From assembly GCA_965242895.1 (NCBI GenBank), contig OZ251507.1:310001-374000 (forward strand): a stretch of 64,000 nucleotides of DNA, given 5' to 3'. The translations under genes were made by a program, and so were the position numbers. The notes beneath the pieces were generated by a model. That model was not told the origin of the DNA. It did not search any database and worked only from the letters and a program-made list of their open reading frames with translations. This stretch comes from CATQHL01 sp965242895 (GTDB taxonomy: Bacteria; Actinomycetota; Acidimicrobiia; Acidimicrobiales; CATQHL01). Positions 18,485 to 27,162 of the stretch are shown piece by piece. The number at the start of each line of letters is the position of its first letter. Position 1 is the first letter of the stretch.

Positions 18485-19039
18485 ATGAGCGAGTGGTGGA
18501 CTGCCCTCACTGGCGAACTGCAGATTTTCTACCTGATCGGGATCATCGCCGGCGTATTTCTGGTACTGCAGCTCGTGCTCTTAGCAATGGGCATAGGTCT
18601 CGACCTCGACATGGACTTCGCCAGCGAAGACACCGGCGTGGGGTTCCTCTCGCTTCGAAGCCTGACCGCCTTCTTCTTCGCCTTCGGATGGACCGGAGTA
18701 ATCATGAGGGAAGCAGACCGCTCCACGACCGCCTCGGTGATCGTGGCCGCAGCGGTTGGTCTGGCCGTCTACTTAGCGGTGGCGCTCTTCTGGAAGCGTT
18801 TTTCCAAGCTGAACGAGAGCGGGTCGGTGGACTACAAGAACGCCGTCGGCGAGACGGGGAGCGTCTATCTGACCATCTCAGCCAACCGTTCCAACCCAGG
18901 CAAGGTGGAAGTGATGGTGCAGGGACGGCTGAGGCTCATAGACGCCTACACGGAGTCCGACGACCCCATCCCCACAAAGTCAAGGGTGAAGATCGTGGAG
19001 GTGGTCGACCCCTCCACGGTGCTAGTAGAACCGATCTAG
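18485..19039 (+). CDS. NfeD-like membrane protein, flotillin partner
   Basis: A 184-residue protein with three hydrophobic segments: about 13-36, 56-76 (LTAFFFAFGWTGVIM) and 83-101. A soluble C-terminal beta-rich region follows (GETGSVYLTISANRSNPGKV, then a VKIVEVVDPSTVLVEPI ending), matching the OB-like fold of NfeD/YuaF proteins. It lies 55 bp upstream of a flotillin gene on the same strand, the arrangement known from Bacillus yuaF-yuaG, so a joint role in membrane-domain organisation is likely. Sequence similarity is modest, so the family call is partly contextual. Confidence 0.75.
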   Translation: MSEWWTALTGELQIFYLIGIIAGVFLVLQLVLLAMGIGLDLDMDFASEDTGVGFLSLRSLTAFFFAFGWTGVIMREADRSTTASVIVAAAVGLAVYLAVALFWKRFSKLNESGSVDYKNAVGETGSVYLTISANRSNPGKVEVMVQGRLRLIDAYTESDDPIPTKSRVKIVEVVDPSTVLVEPI

Positions 19040-19094
19040 AAGCCCTCTAGAACTCTTCTGATTACGGAATTCCCCGCATCAAGAAAGGAAACCA

Positions 19095-20519
19095 ATGGCA
19101 ATAATCTTCCTAGTAGTCGGCTTAGTAGCAATCCTGCTGATTGCCTTCCTGTGGGTGGCGTCCCGCTACAGGCGCTGCCCATCTGACCGAGTGTTGGTGG
19201 TCTACGGACGTGTCGGAGGGGAAGGCGAATCGGCTCACTGCATGCACGGCGGCGGCGCCTTGGTGTGGCCGATAATCCAGGATTCCGCCTTTTTAGACCT
19301 CACGCCCATCCCTATCGAGATTCGCCTCCAGGGAGCACTCTCCCAGCAGAACATCCGCGTGAACACCCCTGCCACCTTCACGGTGGGCATATCCACCGAA
19401 CCAGGCGTCATGCAGAACGCCGCCGAACGCCTTTTAGGTCTAGACCTCACAGAAATCGAGAACCTAGCACGCGACATCATCTTTGGGCAGATGCGCGTGG
19501 TCATCGCCACCATGCCGATCGAGGAGATCAACGCCGACCGTGAAAAACTCATCTCCAACATCTCCGAGTCGCTGGAAATCGAGCTCCGCAAGGTCGGCCT
19601 GAGGCTCATCAACGTCAACATTCAGGACATCACCGACGAGTCGGGATACATCGACGCCCTAGGAAGGGAAGCGGCTGCCAGGGCGATCAACGAGGCCAAG
19701 ATCAAGGTGGCCGAGCAGGAACGAGACGGCGACATCGGCTCCGCCAACGCCCAAAGAGAACAGCGCATACGGGTGTCTCAGGCGAACGCCACCGCCACCG
19801 AAGGAGAGAACGAAGCCCAAGTCCAGATCGCCCGCTCCAACAGCGAACTCCGTCAGAAGGAAGCCGAGGCGGAGAGGGCCGCTGCTGCGGCCGAGAGGGT
19901 GACCTCCGCCCAGGCCGAGCAGGAGTCCTTCGCTGCGGAAGCCGAAGCCGAGAAGGCGCGCGCCGATCGCGACAAAGCCACGCAGTACGCCAACGTGGTA
20001 ATTCCCGCTGAAGTCGAGCGGGAGCGCATACGCACCCTCGCCAACGCTGAAGCCGAGCAGATACGCCTCGTCAGAGCGGGTGAGGCGGACGGCCAGAGAC
20101 TGCTCATGGAGGCGGAAGCCCTGGGCATCCTGGCCTTGCTGACGCGCCGCGCCGAAGGTCTAGGAGCGCTCGTGGACAGAGTGGGGGGAGACGCTCAACA
20201 CGCCGCCCTCATGCTCATTGCAGAACAACTGCCCAGCCTTGTCTCCGAACAGGTCAAGGCCATCTCCAACCTCAAGATCGACCAAGTGACGGTCTGGGAT
20301 TCGGGCAACTCCGGGGAAGGCGGAAGCACCGCCAACTTCCTGTCGAGTCTGATCGGATCCCTGCCGCCCATTCAGGATCTGGCCGGCAAGGTGGGGGTGA
20401 AACTCCCCTCCTACCTCGGAGAGCTCGACGAAGAGGCGTTGACCGAACGGCTTCGCCAGGTAACCGACGAACTCAATAGAGACGAACTCAATAAATCTGA
20501 ACCAGAGGAAGAGCAGTAG
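19095..20519 (+). CDS. floT: Flotillin-like SPFH protein
   Basis: Scaffold of functional membrane microdomains. The N-terminal helix (IIFLVVGLVAILLIAFLWVA, residues 3-22) anchors it. The SPFH domain follows (about 30-210, including NIRVNTPATFTVGI and IEEINADREKL). A long Ala/Glu/Lys/Arg coiled coil rich in AEAE repeats fills about 215-350, then the flotillin C terminus. ATG at 19095 with AGGA 6 nt upstream. The last residues duplicate a 15-bp unit (NRDELNRDELN). The 3' end overlaps the converging exchanger gene by 32 bp. Confidence 0.92.
   Translation: MAIIFLVVGLVAILLIAFLWVASRYRRCPSDRVLVVYGRVGGEGESAHCMHGGGALVWPIIQDSAFLDLTPIPIEIRLQGALSQQNIRVNTPATFTVGISTEPGVMQNAAERLLGLDLTEIENLARDIIFGQMRVVIATMPIEEINADREKLISNISESLEIELRKVGLRLINVNIQDITDESGYIDALGREAAARAINEAKIKVAEQERDGDIGSANAQREQRIRVSQANATATEGENEAQVQIARSNSELRQKEAEAERAAAAAERVTSAQAEQESFAAEAEAEKARADRDKATQYANVVIPAEVERERIRTLANAEAEQIRLVRAGEADGQRLLMEAEALGILALLTRRAEGLGALVDRVGGDAQHAALMLIAEQLPSLVSEQVKAISNLKIDQVTVWDSGNSGEGGSTANFLSSLIGSLPPIQDLAGKVGVKLPSYLGELDEEALTERLRQVTDELNRDELNKSEPEEEQ
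20467..20496 (+). repeat. 15-bp tandem duplication at the 3' end of floT
   Basis: Two near-identical 15-bp units (GACGAACTCAATAGA and GACGAACTCAATAAA) encode RDELN-type repeats just before the floT stop. The second copy also overlaps the end of the converging exchanger gene. Confidence 0.85.
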
Positions 20520-21417
20520 CGTAACTGGCCAGCAGCAAGGCCCCTTCCCAGCGTCTCAGGCAGCGCCCGTTCGCAAACAGCACCACCGAGAGAGCGACCA
20601 CTCCCAGCATCGAGAAGCCCGCTACCCAGGGAATACCCTCGCTGCTGTAACCCCCCGGCCTGATCAGGGTCACAATCCCGATCACGGCCAGGCTGTTAAA
20701 GACGTTGCTCCCCAGGATGTTGCCCAGCGACAGCATCGGCTGCTTCTGCCTCATCCCCGCCAGAGCTATGAAGAGTTCCGGCAGAGACGTGCCGACCGCC
20801 ACCAGGGAGACCCCCACGAAACCCGAATCCCAGCCAAGACGCTCGGCGATGCCCTGGAACCCTGTCACCGCCAGCTGAGCCCCGCCCAGGGTCGCGGCCA
20901 GACCCAGGGGAATCTTCCACACATCCCACCTCGTCAAGGGCGGACCTGCCGGCGCGACCTCTTTTTCGTCGGCGTCGGTCTCTCGCAGGAAATGCCAGGT
21001 AGCTACCGCGAAAGCAACCAGCAGAACGGCGCCTTCCCAGCGCTCTAGACGGCCGCTCGTCTTCATGAACAGCGCAAAGAGGGCCACCGACAACGAAGAC
21101 GTAGGTACCCGCCGCCACGTCGAACGATCCACCGAGATGGGGGTGAGCAGCGCCGTGAAACCCAGCACCAGCCCAAGGTTGGCAAGGTTCGAACCCACGA
21201 TGTTCCCGATTCCTAGGGCGGTGTCGCCGCTGATGGCGGCGGTGCCCGACACCACCAACTCCGGCAGGCTGGTTCCGAATCCGAGGATGAGAGCGCCCAC
21301 CACGATCGGGGAGATGCCCCGACGCTCAGCCAGCCGAGCCGAACTGCTGACCATGTTCTCTGATCCGATCAGAAGCAGCCCCATACCCCCCACCGCAAGA
21401 GCTATGTCAAGGATCAC
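20488..21417 (-). CDS. Calcium/sodium antiporter, CaCA family
   Basis: Membrane Ca2+(Na+)/cation exchanger of 309 residues with about ten helices and two inverted alpha repeats. Repeat one has GFGTSLPELVVSG and GNIVGSNLANLGLVLG; repeat two has AVGTSLPELFIALAG and GNILGSNVFNSLAVIG. These hold the conserved acidic and Asn ligands. It resembles the YrbG branch. GTG start at 21417. It converges on floT with overlapping ends and lies 70 bp downstream of proB on the same strand. Confidence 0.93.
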   Translation of the reverse strand: MILDIALAVGGMGLLLIGSENMVSSSARLAERRGISPIVVGALILGFGTSLPELVVSGTAAISGDTALGIGNIVGSNLANLGLVLGFTALLTPISVDRSTWRRVPTSSLSVALFALFMKTSGRLERWEGAVLLVAFAVATWHFLRETDADEKEVAPAGPPLTRWDVWKIPLGLAATLGGAQLAVTGFQGIAERLGWDSGFVGVSLVAVGTSLPELFIALAGMRQKQPMLSLGNILGSNVFNSLAVIGIVTLIRPGGYSSEGIPWVAGFSMLGVVALSVVLFANGRCLRRWEGALLLASYATALPLVQIY

Positions 21418-21487
21418 GTCGACACTCAGCGGTCGAGCCCGCTCAGCATCGCAACGCCTGAGGAGAGGCGCGCTCAGCGAGGCTCAT

Positions 21488-22573
21488 CTACAACAGCACG
21501 ACCATGTTGTCGCGATGTATTAACTCCCCCTGAGATCCTCCCCCCAACTCGACGGAGCGCTTTCCGATCACCGATTCCAGACGGTTCATTGGCTGAGACA
21601 CCAGCCCCTTAGCGAACGCCTCGCCGTCAGCCCCTGCGACTTCCACGGCGTCGCCCGCCAAAAAGTCGCCCTCGATGGCCTTCACCCCGACGGCCAACAA
21701 CGACCTGCCGTGCTCCACGACCGCTCGGCGGGCTCCTTCGTCCACGAAGAGTTTCCCTGAAGTTCGCATGGCGAAACCGATCCAGAGTTTGCGAGCGCTC
21801 AGACGAGTCTTGCGAGGTTTGGCCAACGTCCCTACGGGCTTGCCCGCCACGGCGTCTCTCAGCACCCCCCGACGGTCGTTGGAAGCTATGACGGTCGCCA
21901 CGCCCCCCCAAGCAGCGATCTTGGCCGCCGAAAGTTTGGAGGCCATGCCGCCGCGGGCGTCCTGATTGCCGATTCCGCCTGCTATCGCTTCCAGTTCTCG
22001 ATTGATCTGTTCTATCTCCGCTATCAGGGAAGCTTCCGGTGACAGGCGCGGGTCTTCGGTCATCAACCCTTCGATGTCGGTCAACAACACCAGCAGGTCT
22101 GCGGAAATTAGCTGAGCTACCAGCGCCGCTATCCGGTCGTTGTCGCCGAAACGGATAGCGTCGTCGGCTACGGCGTCGTTCTCGTTAATTATCGGCAGGA
22201 CGTCCATTTCGAGGAGCCGCTGAATGGTGTGACGCACCCTGAGGTAACGGTTCCTCTCGAAGAAATCCAGCGGCGTCAGCAGAATCTGGGCAGCCGTGAT
22301 CCCGAACGACTCCAAAGCCTCCGCATACATGGACATCAGGTGCCCCTGACCCACAGCCGACAGCGCCTGGAGAGTCACCGGATCGTCCGGGCGACTCTCG
22401 AAACCCATTATGAAACGCCCCACCCCTATGGCGGCCGAAGTTACGAGCACAGCCTGCTGGCCGTCGGCGCGCAGTTCGGACAACCGCCTGCTGATGCGCC
22501 GTATCTCGGCGCTGTCTACGCGTCCTCCCTCGTCGGTGAGCGACGACGTGCCGATCTTGACCACCACTAGCAC
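21488..22573 (-). CDS. proB: Glutamate 5-kinase
   Basis: First enzyme of proline synthesis, phosphorylating glutamate. An amino-acid-kinase domain (VVVKIGTSSLTDEGG, LVTSAAIGVG, NENDAVADDAIRFGDND, GGMASKLSAAKIA) is followed by a C-terminal PUA domain (about 270-361). Start at GTG 22573, 7 nt after GGAGGAG and overlapping the obg stop by 7 nt, so it is the last gene of the rne-rplU-rpmA-obg-proB operon. It is separated from proA by about 8.4 kb. Feedback inhibition by proline is usual for the family. Confidence 0.96.
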   Translation of the reverse strand: MLVVVKIGTSSLTDEGGRVDSAEIRRISRRLSELRADGQQAVLVTSAAIGVGRFIMGFESRPDDPVTLQALSAVGQGHLMSMYAEALESFGITAAQILLTPLDFFERNRYLRVRHTIQRLLEMDVLPIINENDAVADDAIRFGDNDRIAALVAQLISADLLVLLTDIEGLMTEDPRLSPEASLIAEIEQINRELEAIAGGIGNQDARGGMASKLSAAKIAAWGGVATVIASNDRRGVLRDAVAGKPVGTLAKPRKTRLSARKLWIGFAMRTSGKLFVDEGARRAVVEHGRSLLAVGVKAIEGDFLAGDAVEVAGADGEAFAKGLVSQPMNRLESVIGKRSVELGGGSQGELIHRDNMVVLL

Positions 22574-23907
22574 CCTGGTTCTCCTCCTTCAGAGGACTCT
22601 TCTAGGGCGTCAGACACATACTCAAAGGCGGCCTCCCCCACCCGCACCTCGTCTCCGGTGCGCGCTGCCGCCCTCGACAGCATCCTGTCCACCCCCAGGT
22701 TTCGCAGACGATCGAGGGCGTACGCCACCGCCCCCTCCTCCGTGAGGTCGGAAAGCGCAACCGCCCTTTCGGCGGGACGCCCCCGAACTCTCCACGCCTC
22801 CCCCTCCCTCTCGATGTACACCATCTCGGGGGCGTGCTTCGGGAGGGGGCGATGGATCACCGGCGGGGCGTCGGGGGATGCCTCGCCGGAAGGGCCGGAA
22901 GAATCGAAAGCCGCTTCCTCTTCACGAGCCTCTTTCACCAGTGCGGAGAGTCTGCCGATGAAGCGCCCTACGCCCCTCCCCGTGACCGCCGAGATATTCA
23001 GATCTACCCAGTCCAGCGGGGAGGAAACGTCGACTTTCGAAGCAACCACCAGACGACGCCTGTCCAGCAGCTCCGGGCGGTAGGCGCCCAACTCCCCCAG
23101 CAGGACATCCAATTGCCTCTCGGGAACGAATTCGGCAGCAGGAGAGACGTCCAGCAGCACCACCAGGACCAGCGAACGCTCAACGTGGCGCAAGAAGCGA
23201 TGCCCCAGCCCCTTGCCCTCGCTTGCGCCCTCGATGAGACCGGGCACGTCCGCCACCACGAAGTCTTCGCCGTCGGCGCTCGCCACTACTCCCAGGTTGG
23301 GCACCAAGGTGGTGAAGGGGTAGTCGGCAACCCGGGCTTTGGACGCTGAGATGCGCGAGAGCAACGTACTCTTGCCGGCGTTCGGAAAACCCACCAGCGC
23401 GGCGTCGGCCAGCAGTTTCATCTCCAGGTGAAGCCAGCGCTCCTGAACCTTCTCACCTTGCTCAGCGAAACGAGGGGCTCGGCGTCGGTTGTTCAGAAAA
23501 CGGGCGTTACCCCTGCCGCCGGCACCGCCCGGCGCCGCCAAGAAGCGCTGACCCGCAGCGGAAAGATCCGCCAGCCGTTCGCCCTCCGGCGTGAAGACGG
23601 TCGTGCCCACCGGAACCGGAACCTCCTTGTCCTTGCCGTTGCGACCGCGTCTGCCCGAACCGGAGCCGTGCGCACCGTTGCCTGCCCTGCGGTGGGGGTG
23701 ATCCTTGAACGCCAAAAGAGAGACCACGCCTTCGTCGGCCACGAGCCAGACGTCCCCTCCGCGGCCGCCGTCGCCGCCGTCCGGCCCTCCCCTGTCCACG
23801 TGAGCTTCCCGCCTGAACGAAACGCAGCCGCTCCCGCCGGCGCCGCCGCTCACGCAAATGGCGCACTCATCTACAAAACCGGTCCTGCCGAATGCCCTGT
23901 CACTCAT
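22567..23907 (-). CDS. obgE: GTPase Obg/CgtA
   Basis: Ribosome-associated essential GTPase acting in large-subunit assembly and the stress response. The glycine-rich Obg domain (about 1-160) contains GGRGGDVWLVAD and GSGRRGRNGKDK. The G domain has GFPNAGKSTLL, DVPGLIEGAS and SKVD. A C-terminal OCT domain ends the protein. The frame opens at GTG 23916, but I chose the ATG at 23907 because GGGAG lies 8 nt upstream. It sits directly downstream of rpmA, as in most bacteria. Confidence 0.95.
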   Translation of the reverse strand: MSDRAFGRTGFVDECAICVSGGAGGSGCVSFRREAHVDRGGPDGGDGGRGGDVWLVADEGVVSLLAFKDHPHRRAGNGAHGSGSGRRGRNGKDKEVPVPVGTTVFTPEGERLADLSAAGQRFLAAPGGAGGRGNARFLNNRRRAPRFAEQGEKVQERWLHLEMKLLADAALVGFPNAGKSTLLSRISASKARVADYPFTTLVPNLGVVASADGEDFVVADVPGLIEGASEGKGLGHRFLRHVERSLVLVVLLDVSPAAEFVPERQLDVLLGELGAYRPELLDRRRLVVASKVDVSSPLDWVDLNISAVTGRGVGRFIGRLSALVKEAREEEAAFDSSGPSGEASPDAPPVIHRPLPKHAPEMVYIEREGEAWRVRGRPAERAVALSDLTEEGAVAYALDRLRNLGVDRMLSRAAARTGDEVRVGEAAFEYVSDALEESSEGGEPGC

Positions 23908-24014
23908 CGGATCCACTCCCTGCCACCCCTCTGAAGGAGTCGAAAACAGCCCGTAGCTTCACCCAACCGCCGTCGACCCGTCGACCGGGCGAAGCGATGA
24001 TCGGGAAGCGAGGT

Positions 24015-24266
24015 TCAGTCGGTGATTACGTCCACAAGTTTGCGACGCTTGCGAAAACCGAATTTGACTCGGCCAGCTGCCGTCGCGAACAAGGTGTCGT
24101 CACCGCCTCTACCCACGTTGCGGCCAGGATGAAATTTCGTCCCTCGCTGCCGCACGATGATCGCTCCCGCCTGCACTCGAGTCCCGTCGTAGACCTTCAC
24201 TCCCAGCCGCTGGGACGCCGAGTCCCTGCCGTTGCGGGATGAACCGCCGCCCTTTGTTTTTGACAC
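24015..24266 (-). CDS. rpmA: 50S ribosomal protein L27
   Basis: Large-subunit protein whose N terminus reaches the peptidyl-transferase centre. 83 residues, beginning MSKTKGGGSSRNGRDSASQR and containing GAIIVRQRGTKFHPG. There is no Firmicutes-type cleavable N-terminal extension. GTG start at 24266 with GGAG 6 nt upstream, 2 bp after rplU. The roughly 107-bp gap to obg shows no clear terminator. Confidence 0.97.
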   Translation of the reverse strand: MSKTKGGGSSRNGRDSASQRLGVKVYDGTRVQAGAIIVRQRGTKFHPGRNVGRGGDDTLFATAAGRVKFGFRKRRKLVDVITD

Positions 24267-24268
24267 AG

Positions 24269-24577
24269 CTAACTCCTATCGATTTTCGTGATGCAAACCA
24301 GGGAGTGCCTCTGGCGATGCCCCCAGCGGCGCCGCTGATTGCTCTTTGACTTGTACTTGAAGCCCGTAATCTTCTTGCCCCGCGCCTCGCTGATTATCTC
24401 GCCCGTGACCTCCACCGGCGAGAGTTCCTCGGGCGAAGCCAGCACCGTCTCCCCGTCCACCAAAAGCAGCGGACGCAGGGAAACCAGGCTGCCCGGTTCT
24501 CCTAGGCGATCCGTTCTGATGACCTCGCCGAGCTTCACCTTGTGCTGGCTGCCTCCGGCGGAAACCACTGCGTACAT
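24269..24577 (-). CDS. rplU: 50S ribosomal protein L21
   Basis: Large-subunit protein that binds 23S rRNA. Starts MYAVVSAGGSQHKVKLGEVI and ends with the L21 signature (GKKITGFKYKSKSNQRRRWGHRQ). I chose the ATG at 24577 because it gives the standard MYAV start and lies 2 nt after the rne stop; a TTG two codons upstream is possible. Translational coupling to rne is likely because the Shine-Dalgarno sequence is weak. Confidence 0.96.
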   Translation of the reverse strand: MYAVVSAGGSQHKVKLGEVIRTDRLGEPGSLVSLRPLLLVDGETVLASPEELSPVEVTGEIISEARGKKITGFKYKSKSNQRRRWGHRQRHSLVCITKIDRS

Positions 24578-24579
24578 AC

Positions 24580-26358
24580 TCAACCAACGCTAGCGGCTGT
24601 ATGACCCATGCCCAACGGATCTCCATCCAGCACACGCCCCCACCCGTCACAAACCTCGCACACCAGCGAAAGAGACTCGAGCAGACCCTCTCCCACCCTT
24701 CGCCTGCTGATCTCAAGCAACCCCAGGGGGGTGATCTCCCCGATCCAAGTGCGGGTCGACTGAGCCGAGAGCGCTTCCCGCAACGCCGAAACCACCTCTT
24801 TGCGGTCTTCCTTCTCATCCATGTCCACAAAGTCCACGACGATAATTCCGCCTATGTCGCGCAGACGCAACTGACGCGGAATCTCAACGGCCGCCTCCAG
24901 GTTGTTGGCCAAGATCGTCTGACGCAGACTGGTCGACCCCACGTTGCGGGCGGTGTTCACGTCGATGACCGTAAGCGCCTCGGTGTGTTCGATCACCAAC
25001 GACCCTCCCGAAGGCAGAAGCACCGTCTTGTCCACCGCCTTGCGCAGTTGGCTGTAAACGTGATAGCGCTCGAAAAGCCCCAGGGCGTTCTCGGAATCGT
25101 CGTAGTACTCGATGCGCTCGACCAACTCTGGGGCGACGCTCATCACGTACTCGCGCACAGACTTGAAGAGAGCCCAGTCGTCTATTAGAACGCTTCGGTA
25201 GTCGGAATTCAGTTCCTCACGAATAATCCTGAGGGCCATGTCCGGCTCTCGATAAAGCATCGCCGGCGACTTGGAACGCTTAGCCAGGCTGCTGATCTGC
25301 TCCCACTGAGAAAGCAGACGCTTCACGTCGTGGACAACCTCCTGGGAAGTCACGCCCTCCGCTGCCGTACGCACGATGATCCCGTGCTCGTCCGGCTTGA
25401 CCTTCTCGAGGATTCGACGCAGGCGACGGCGCTCCCGCTCCGGCAGCCGGCTGGATATCCCGTATGAGGGGTTGTCCGGCATGAGCACCACGTAGCGGCC
25501 AGGCAGCGATATCTGCTGAGTGAGGCGAGACCCCTTGTGAGCGAACGGATTCTTGCTGACTTGACACAGGACAGACTGGTTCTGACTAAGCACCTTCTCG
25601 ATTCGGTCGGGACGGGAAGACTTGTCGAGATCTTCGGAGCCCCATAGAACGTCCCCGCTGTAGATGATGCCATTCTTGGGGGTTCCGATGTCTACGAAGG
25701 CGGCCTCCATGCCAGGCAGAACGTTCTTGACCTTCCCTAGGTAGATGTTCCCGTGAATCTCCGTGATGTCGTTCGCAGGCCGCGAGACGTAATATTCCAC
25801 GAGAGAGCGTCCCTCTATCACCGCCACGTGGGTCGCGTCGGGCGTGACATGGATGGTCATCAGATAGCGGCCAACGAACCTACCTTTGCGAGAACGTCCT
25901 CGACGGCGGGCCAAGGCCTCCTCGTCCAACTCGACCGGCTCCGCATAAGTAGCCGCCTCTACAGGACGCAACGCCTGACGCCCGCGCTCCCTGCGGCGCC
26001 CCCTGCCCGAGGATTCCCCAGACTCCTTGGCTTCCTTGCTGCGCGGCGAATCCGCCCGTCTCTGAGGATTCCTCTGAGGATTCCTCTGAGGGTTCCTCTG
26101 AGGATTCCTAGAAGCCGGACGGGAGTCCCCGATTTTGGGACGATGCTCCGGAATGCCGGCAGGCTTGACGGCGCTCACGTTCAAGGAAGGGTTCTTCCCC
26201 TCCGCCTTTCCGTCCCCAGCCGGGCGCTTGCCTGAACCGTTCTGAGACCTTCGCCGCTGTCCTCGCCCCGAAGGCTGATTTTCTCTTTTAACCGAAGTTG
26301 AATGTCGTGGTTTTCTAGCCTGACCACCGGTATTGCCGGTGTCTGATTGCAAAGTCAT
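24580..26358 (-). CDS. rne: Ribonuclease E/G family protein
   Basis: Endoribonuclease for rRNA processing and mRNA decay. An Arg/Pro/Gly-rich disordered N-terminal region of about 145 residues, with four RNPQ repeats, precedes the S1 domain (MTIHVTPDATHVAVIEGR on). The catalytic DNase-I-like part follows, with EALTVIDVNTARNVG and VDFVDMDEKEDRKEV (the two Asp ligands), then the zinc-link cysteines CEVCDG. At 592 residues it resembles the short actinobacterial form with the disordered tail at the N rather than the C terminus. ATG at 26358. It leads the rplU-rpmA-obg-proB cluster. Confidence 0.95.
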   Translation of the reverse strand: MTLQSDTGNTGGQARKPRHSTSVKRENQPSGRGQRRRSQNGSGKRPAGDGKAEGKNPSLNVSAVKPAGIPEHRPKIGDSRPASRNPQRNPQRNPQRNPQRRADSPRSKEAKESGESSGRGRRRERGRQALRPVEAATYAEPVELDEEALARRRGRSRKGRFVGRYLMTIHVTPDATHVAVIEGRSLVEYYVSRPANDITEIHGNIYLGKVKNVLPGMEAAFVDIGTPKNGIIYSGDVLWGSEDLDKSSRPDRIEKVLSQNQSVLCQVSKNPFAHKGSRLTQQISLPGRYVVLMPDNPSYGISSRLPERERRRLRRILEKVKPDEHGIIVRTAAEGVTSQEVVHDVKRLLSQWEQISSLAKRSKSPAMLYREPDMALRIIREELNSDYRSVLIDDWALFKSVREYVMSVAPELVERIEYYDDSENALGLFERYHVYSQLRKAVDKTVLLPSGGSLVIEHTEALTVIDVNTARNVGSTSLRQTILANNLEAAVEIPRQLRLRDIGGIIVVDFVDMDEKEDRKEVVSALREALSAQSTRTWIGEITPLGLLEISRRRVGEGLLESLSLVCEVCDGWGRVLDGDPLGMGHTAASVG

Positions 26359-26376
26359 TAGTGAGTTCCCTTCTCA

Positions 26377-27162
26377 TCATGCACAGACCTTTTGCTGTGC
26401 GGCGGGAACGGCCTGCTGAAGACGTGTCAAGCCTTTCAATGCTTCCGTGGCTATCTTTAGAGGTTCGCACTTTGTGCCGTTCCGCGTGATCCATTGATGT
26501 GTTCGTCTAACCAGACGATTAGTTCCGACCTGGACGTTTAACAAGCCCAGAAATTCATCCGGCCGCAACGCCTGAGGCTTGGACCCCAACTCGGCGACCA
26601 ATCTACCGGCTCCCGTCGAGTCGGTCGAGTCGACGGCCAGTTCAACATTAATGATACACCCTTTCACATCCGTTTCACGTTTTATCCCTTTGCGCTCACG
26701 CAGGATGGTAAGGGAAGGAGCCGCCTCCAACCGAGCCAGTTCCTCCTTCCACACACGGGCGCTCTCGGGCGTCAAATCTCCCAACTCCACCTCCCAGGTA
26801 GAGCTGCCCACGGCTTCCTGCAGGGATTCGGCGCCCGGCGCCAACGGAGCAGCCGCCACGGTGTCCATCCCCGTCGGCAGAACGCTGGAAAGACGCTCTG
26901 GCAGTTCTGAGGCGTAGGAAGCGGCAGCCGAGGAATCAGGAACAAAATCCAGGGACAACTCGATGTCGAGATATTCCGCTAAGGATTCCTGACCGGTCGC
27001 CAAAGCAAAGCCGAACGACATGCGCGGCCTCGGTGCGAAACCCTGCGAATAGACGACAGGCAGACGAGCCCGCCGCAGGGAGCGCTCCCAGATGCGGGCG
27101 GCGTCTCGGTGGCTGATGAAGCGGATGCGCCCCTGCTTGACCCAACGTATGCGCAGCTTCAA
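26377..27162 (-). CDS. TIGR03936-type (DUF2344) radical-SAM-linked protein
   Basis: A 261-residue protein beginning LKLRIRWVKQGRIRFISHRD, with SQGFAPRPRMSFGFALATGQ and SLAEYLDIEL, typical of the DUF2344/TIGR03936 family found next to TIGR03960 radical-SAM genes and rne. Its biochemical role is not established; the linkage suggests an RNA- or ribosome-related modification with its neighbour. The frame opens as far up as 27354, inside the neighbour, but I start it at the TTG at 27162, which overlaps the upstream stop as TTGA. It lies 18 bp upstream of rne. Confidence 0.88.
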   Translation of the reverse strand: MKLRIRWVKQGRIRFISHRDAARIWERSLRRARLPVVYSQGFAPRPRMSFGFALATGQESLAEYLDIELSLDFVPDSSAAASYASELPERLSSVLPTGMDTVAAAPLAPGAESLQEAVGSSTWEVELGDLTPESARVWKEELARLEAAPSLTILRERKGIKRETDVKGCIINVELAVDSTDSTGAGRLVAELGSKPQALRPDEFLGLLNVQVGTNRLVRRTHQWITRNGTKCEPLKIATEALKGLTRLQQAVPAAQQKVCA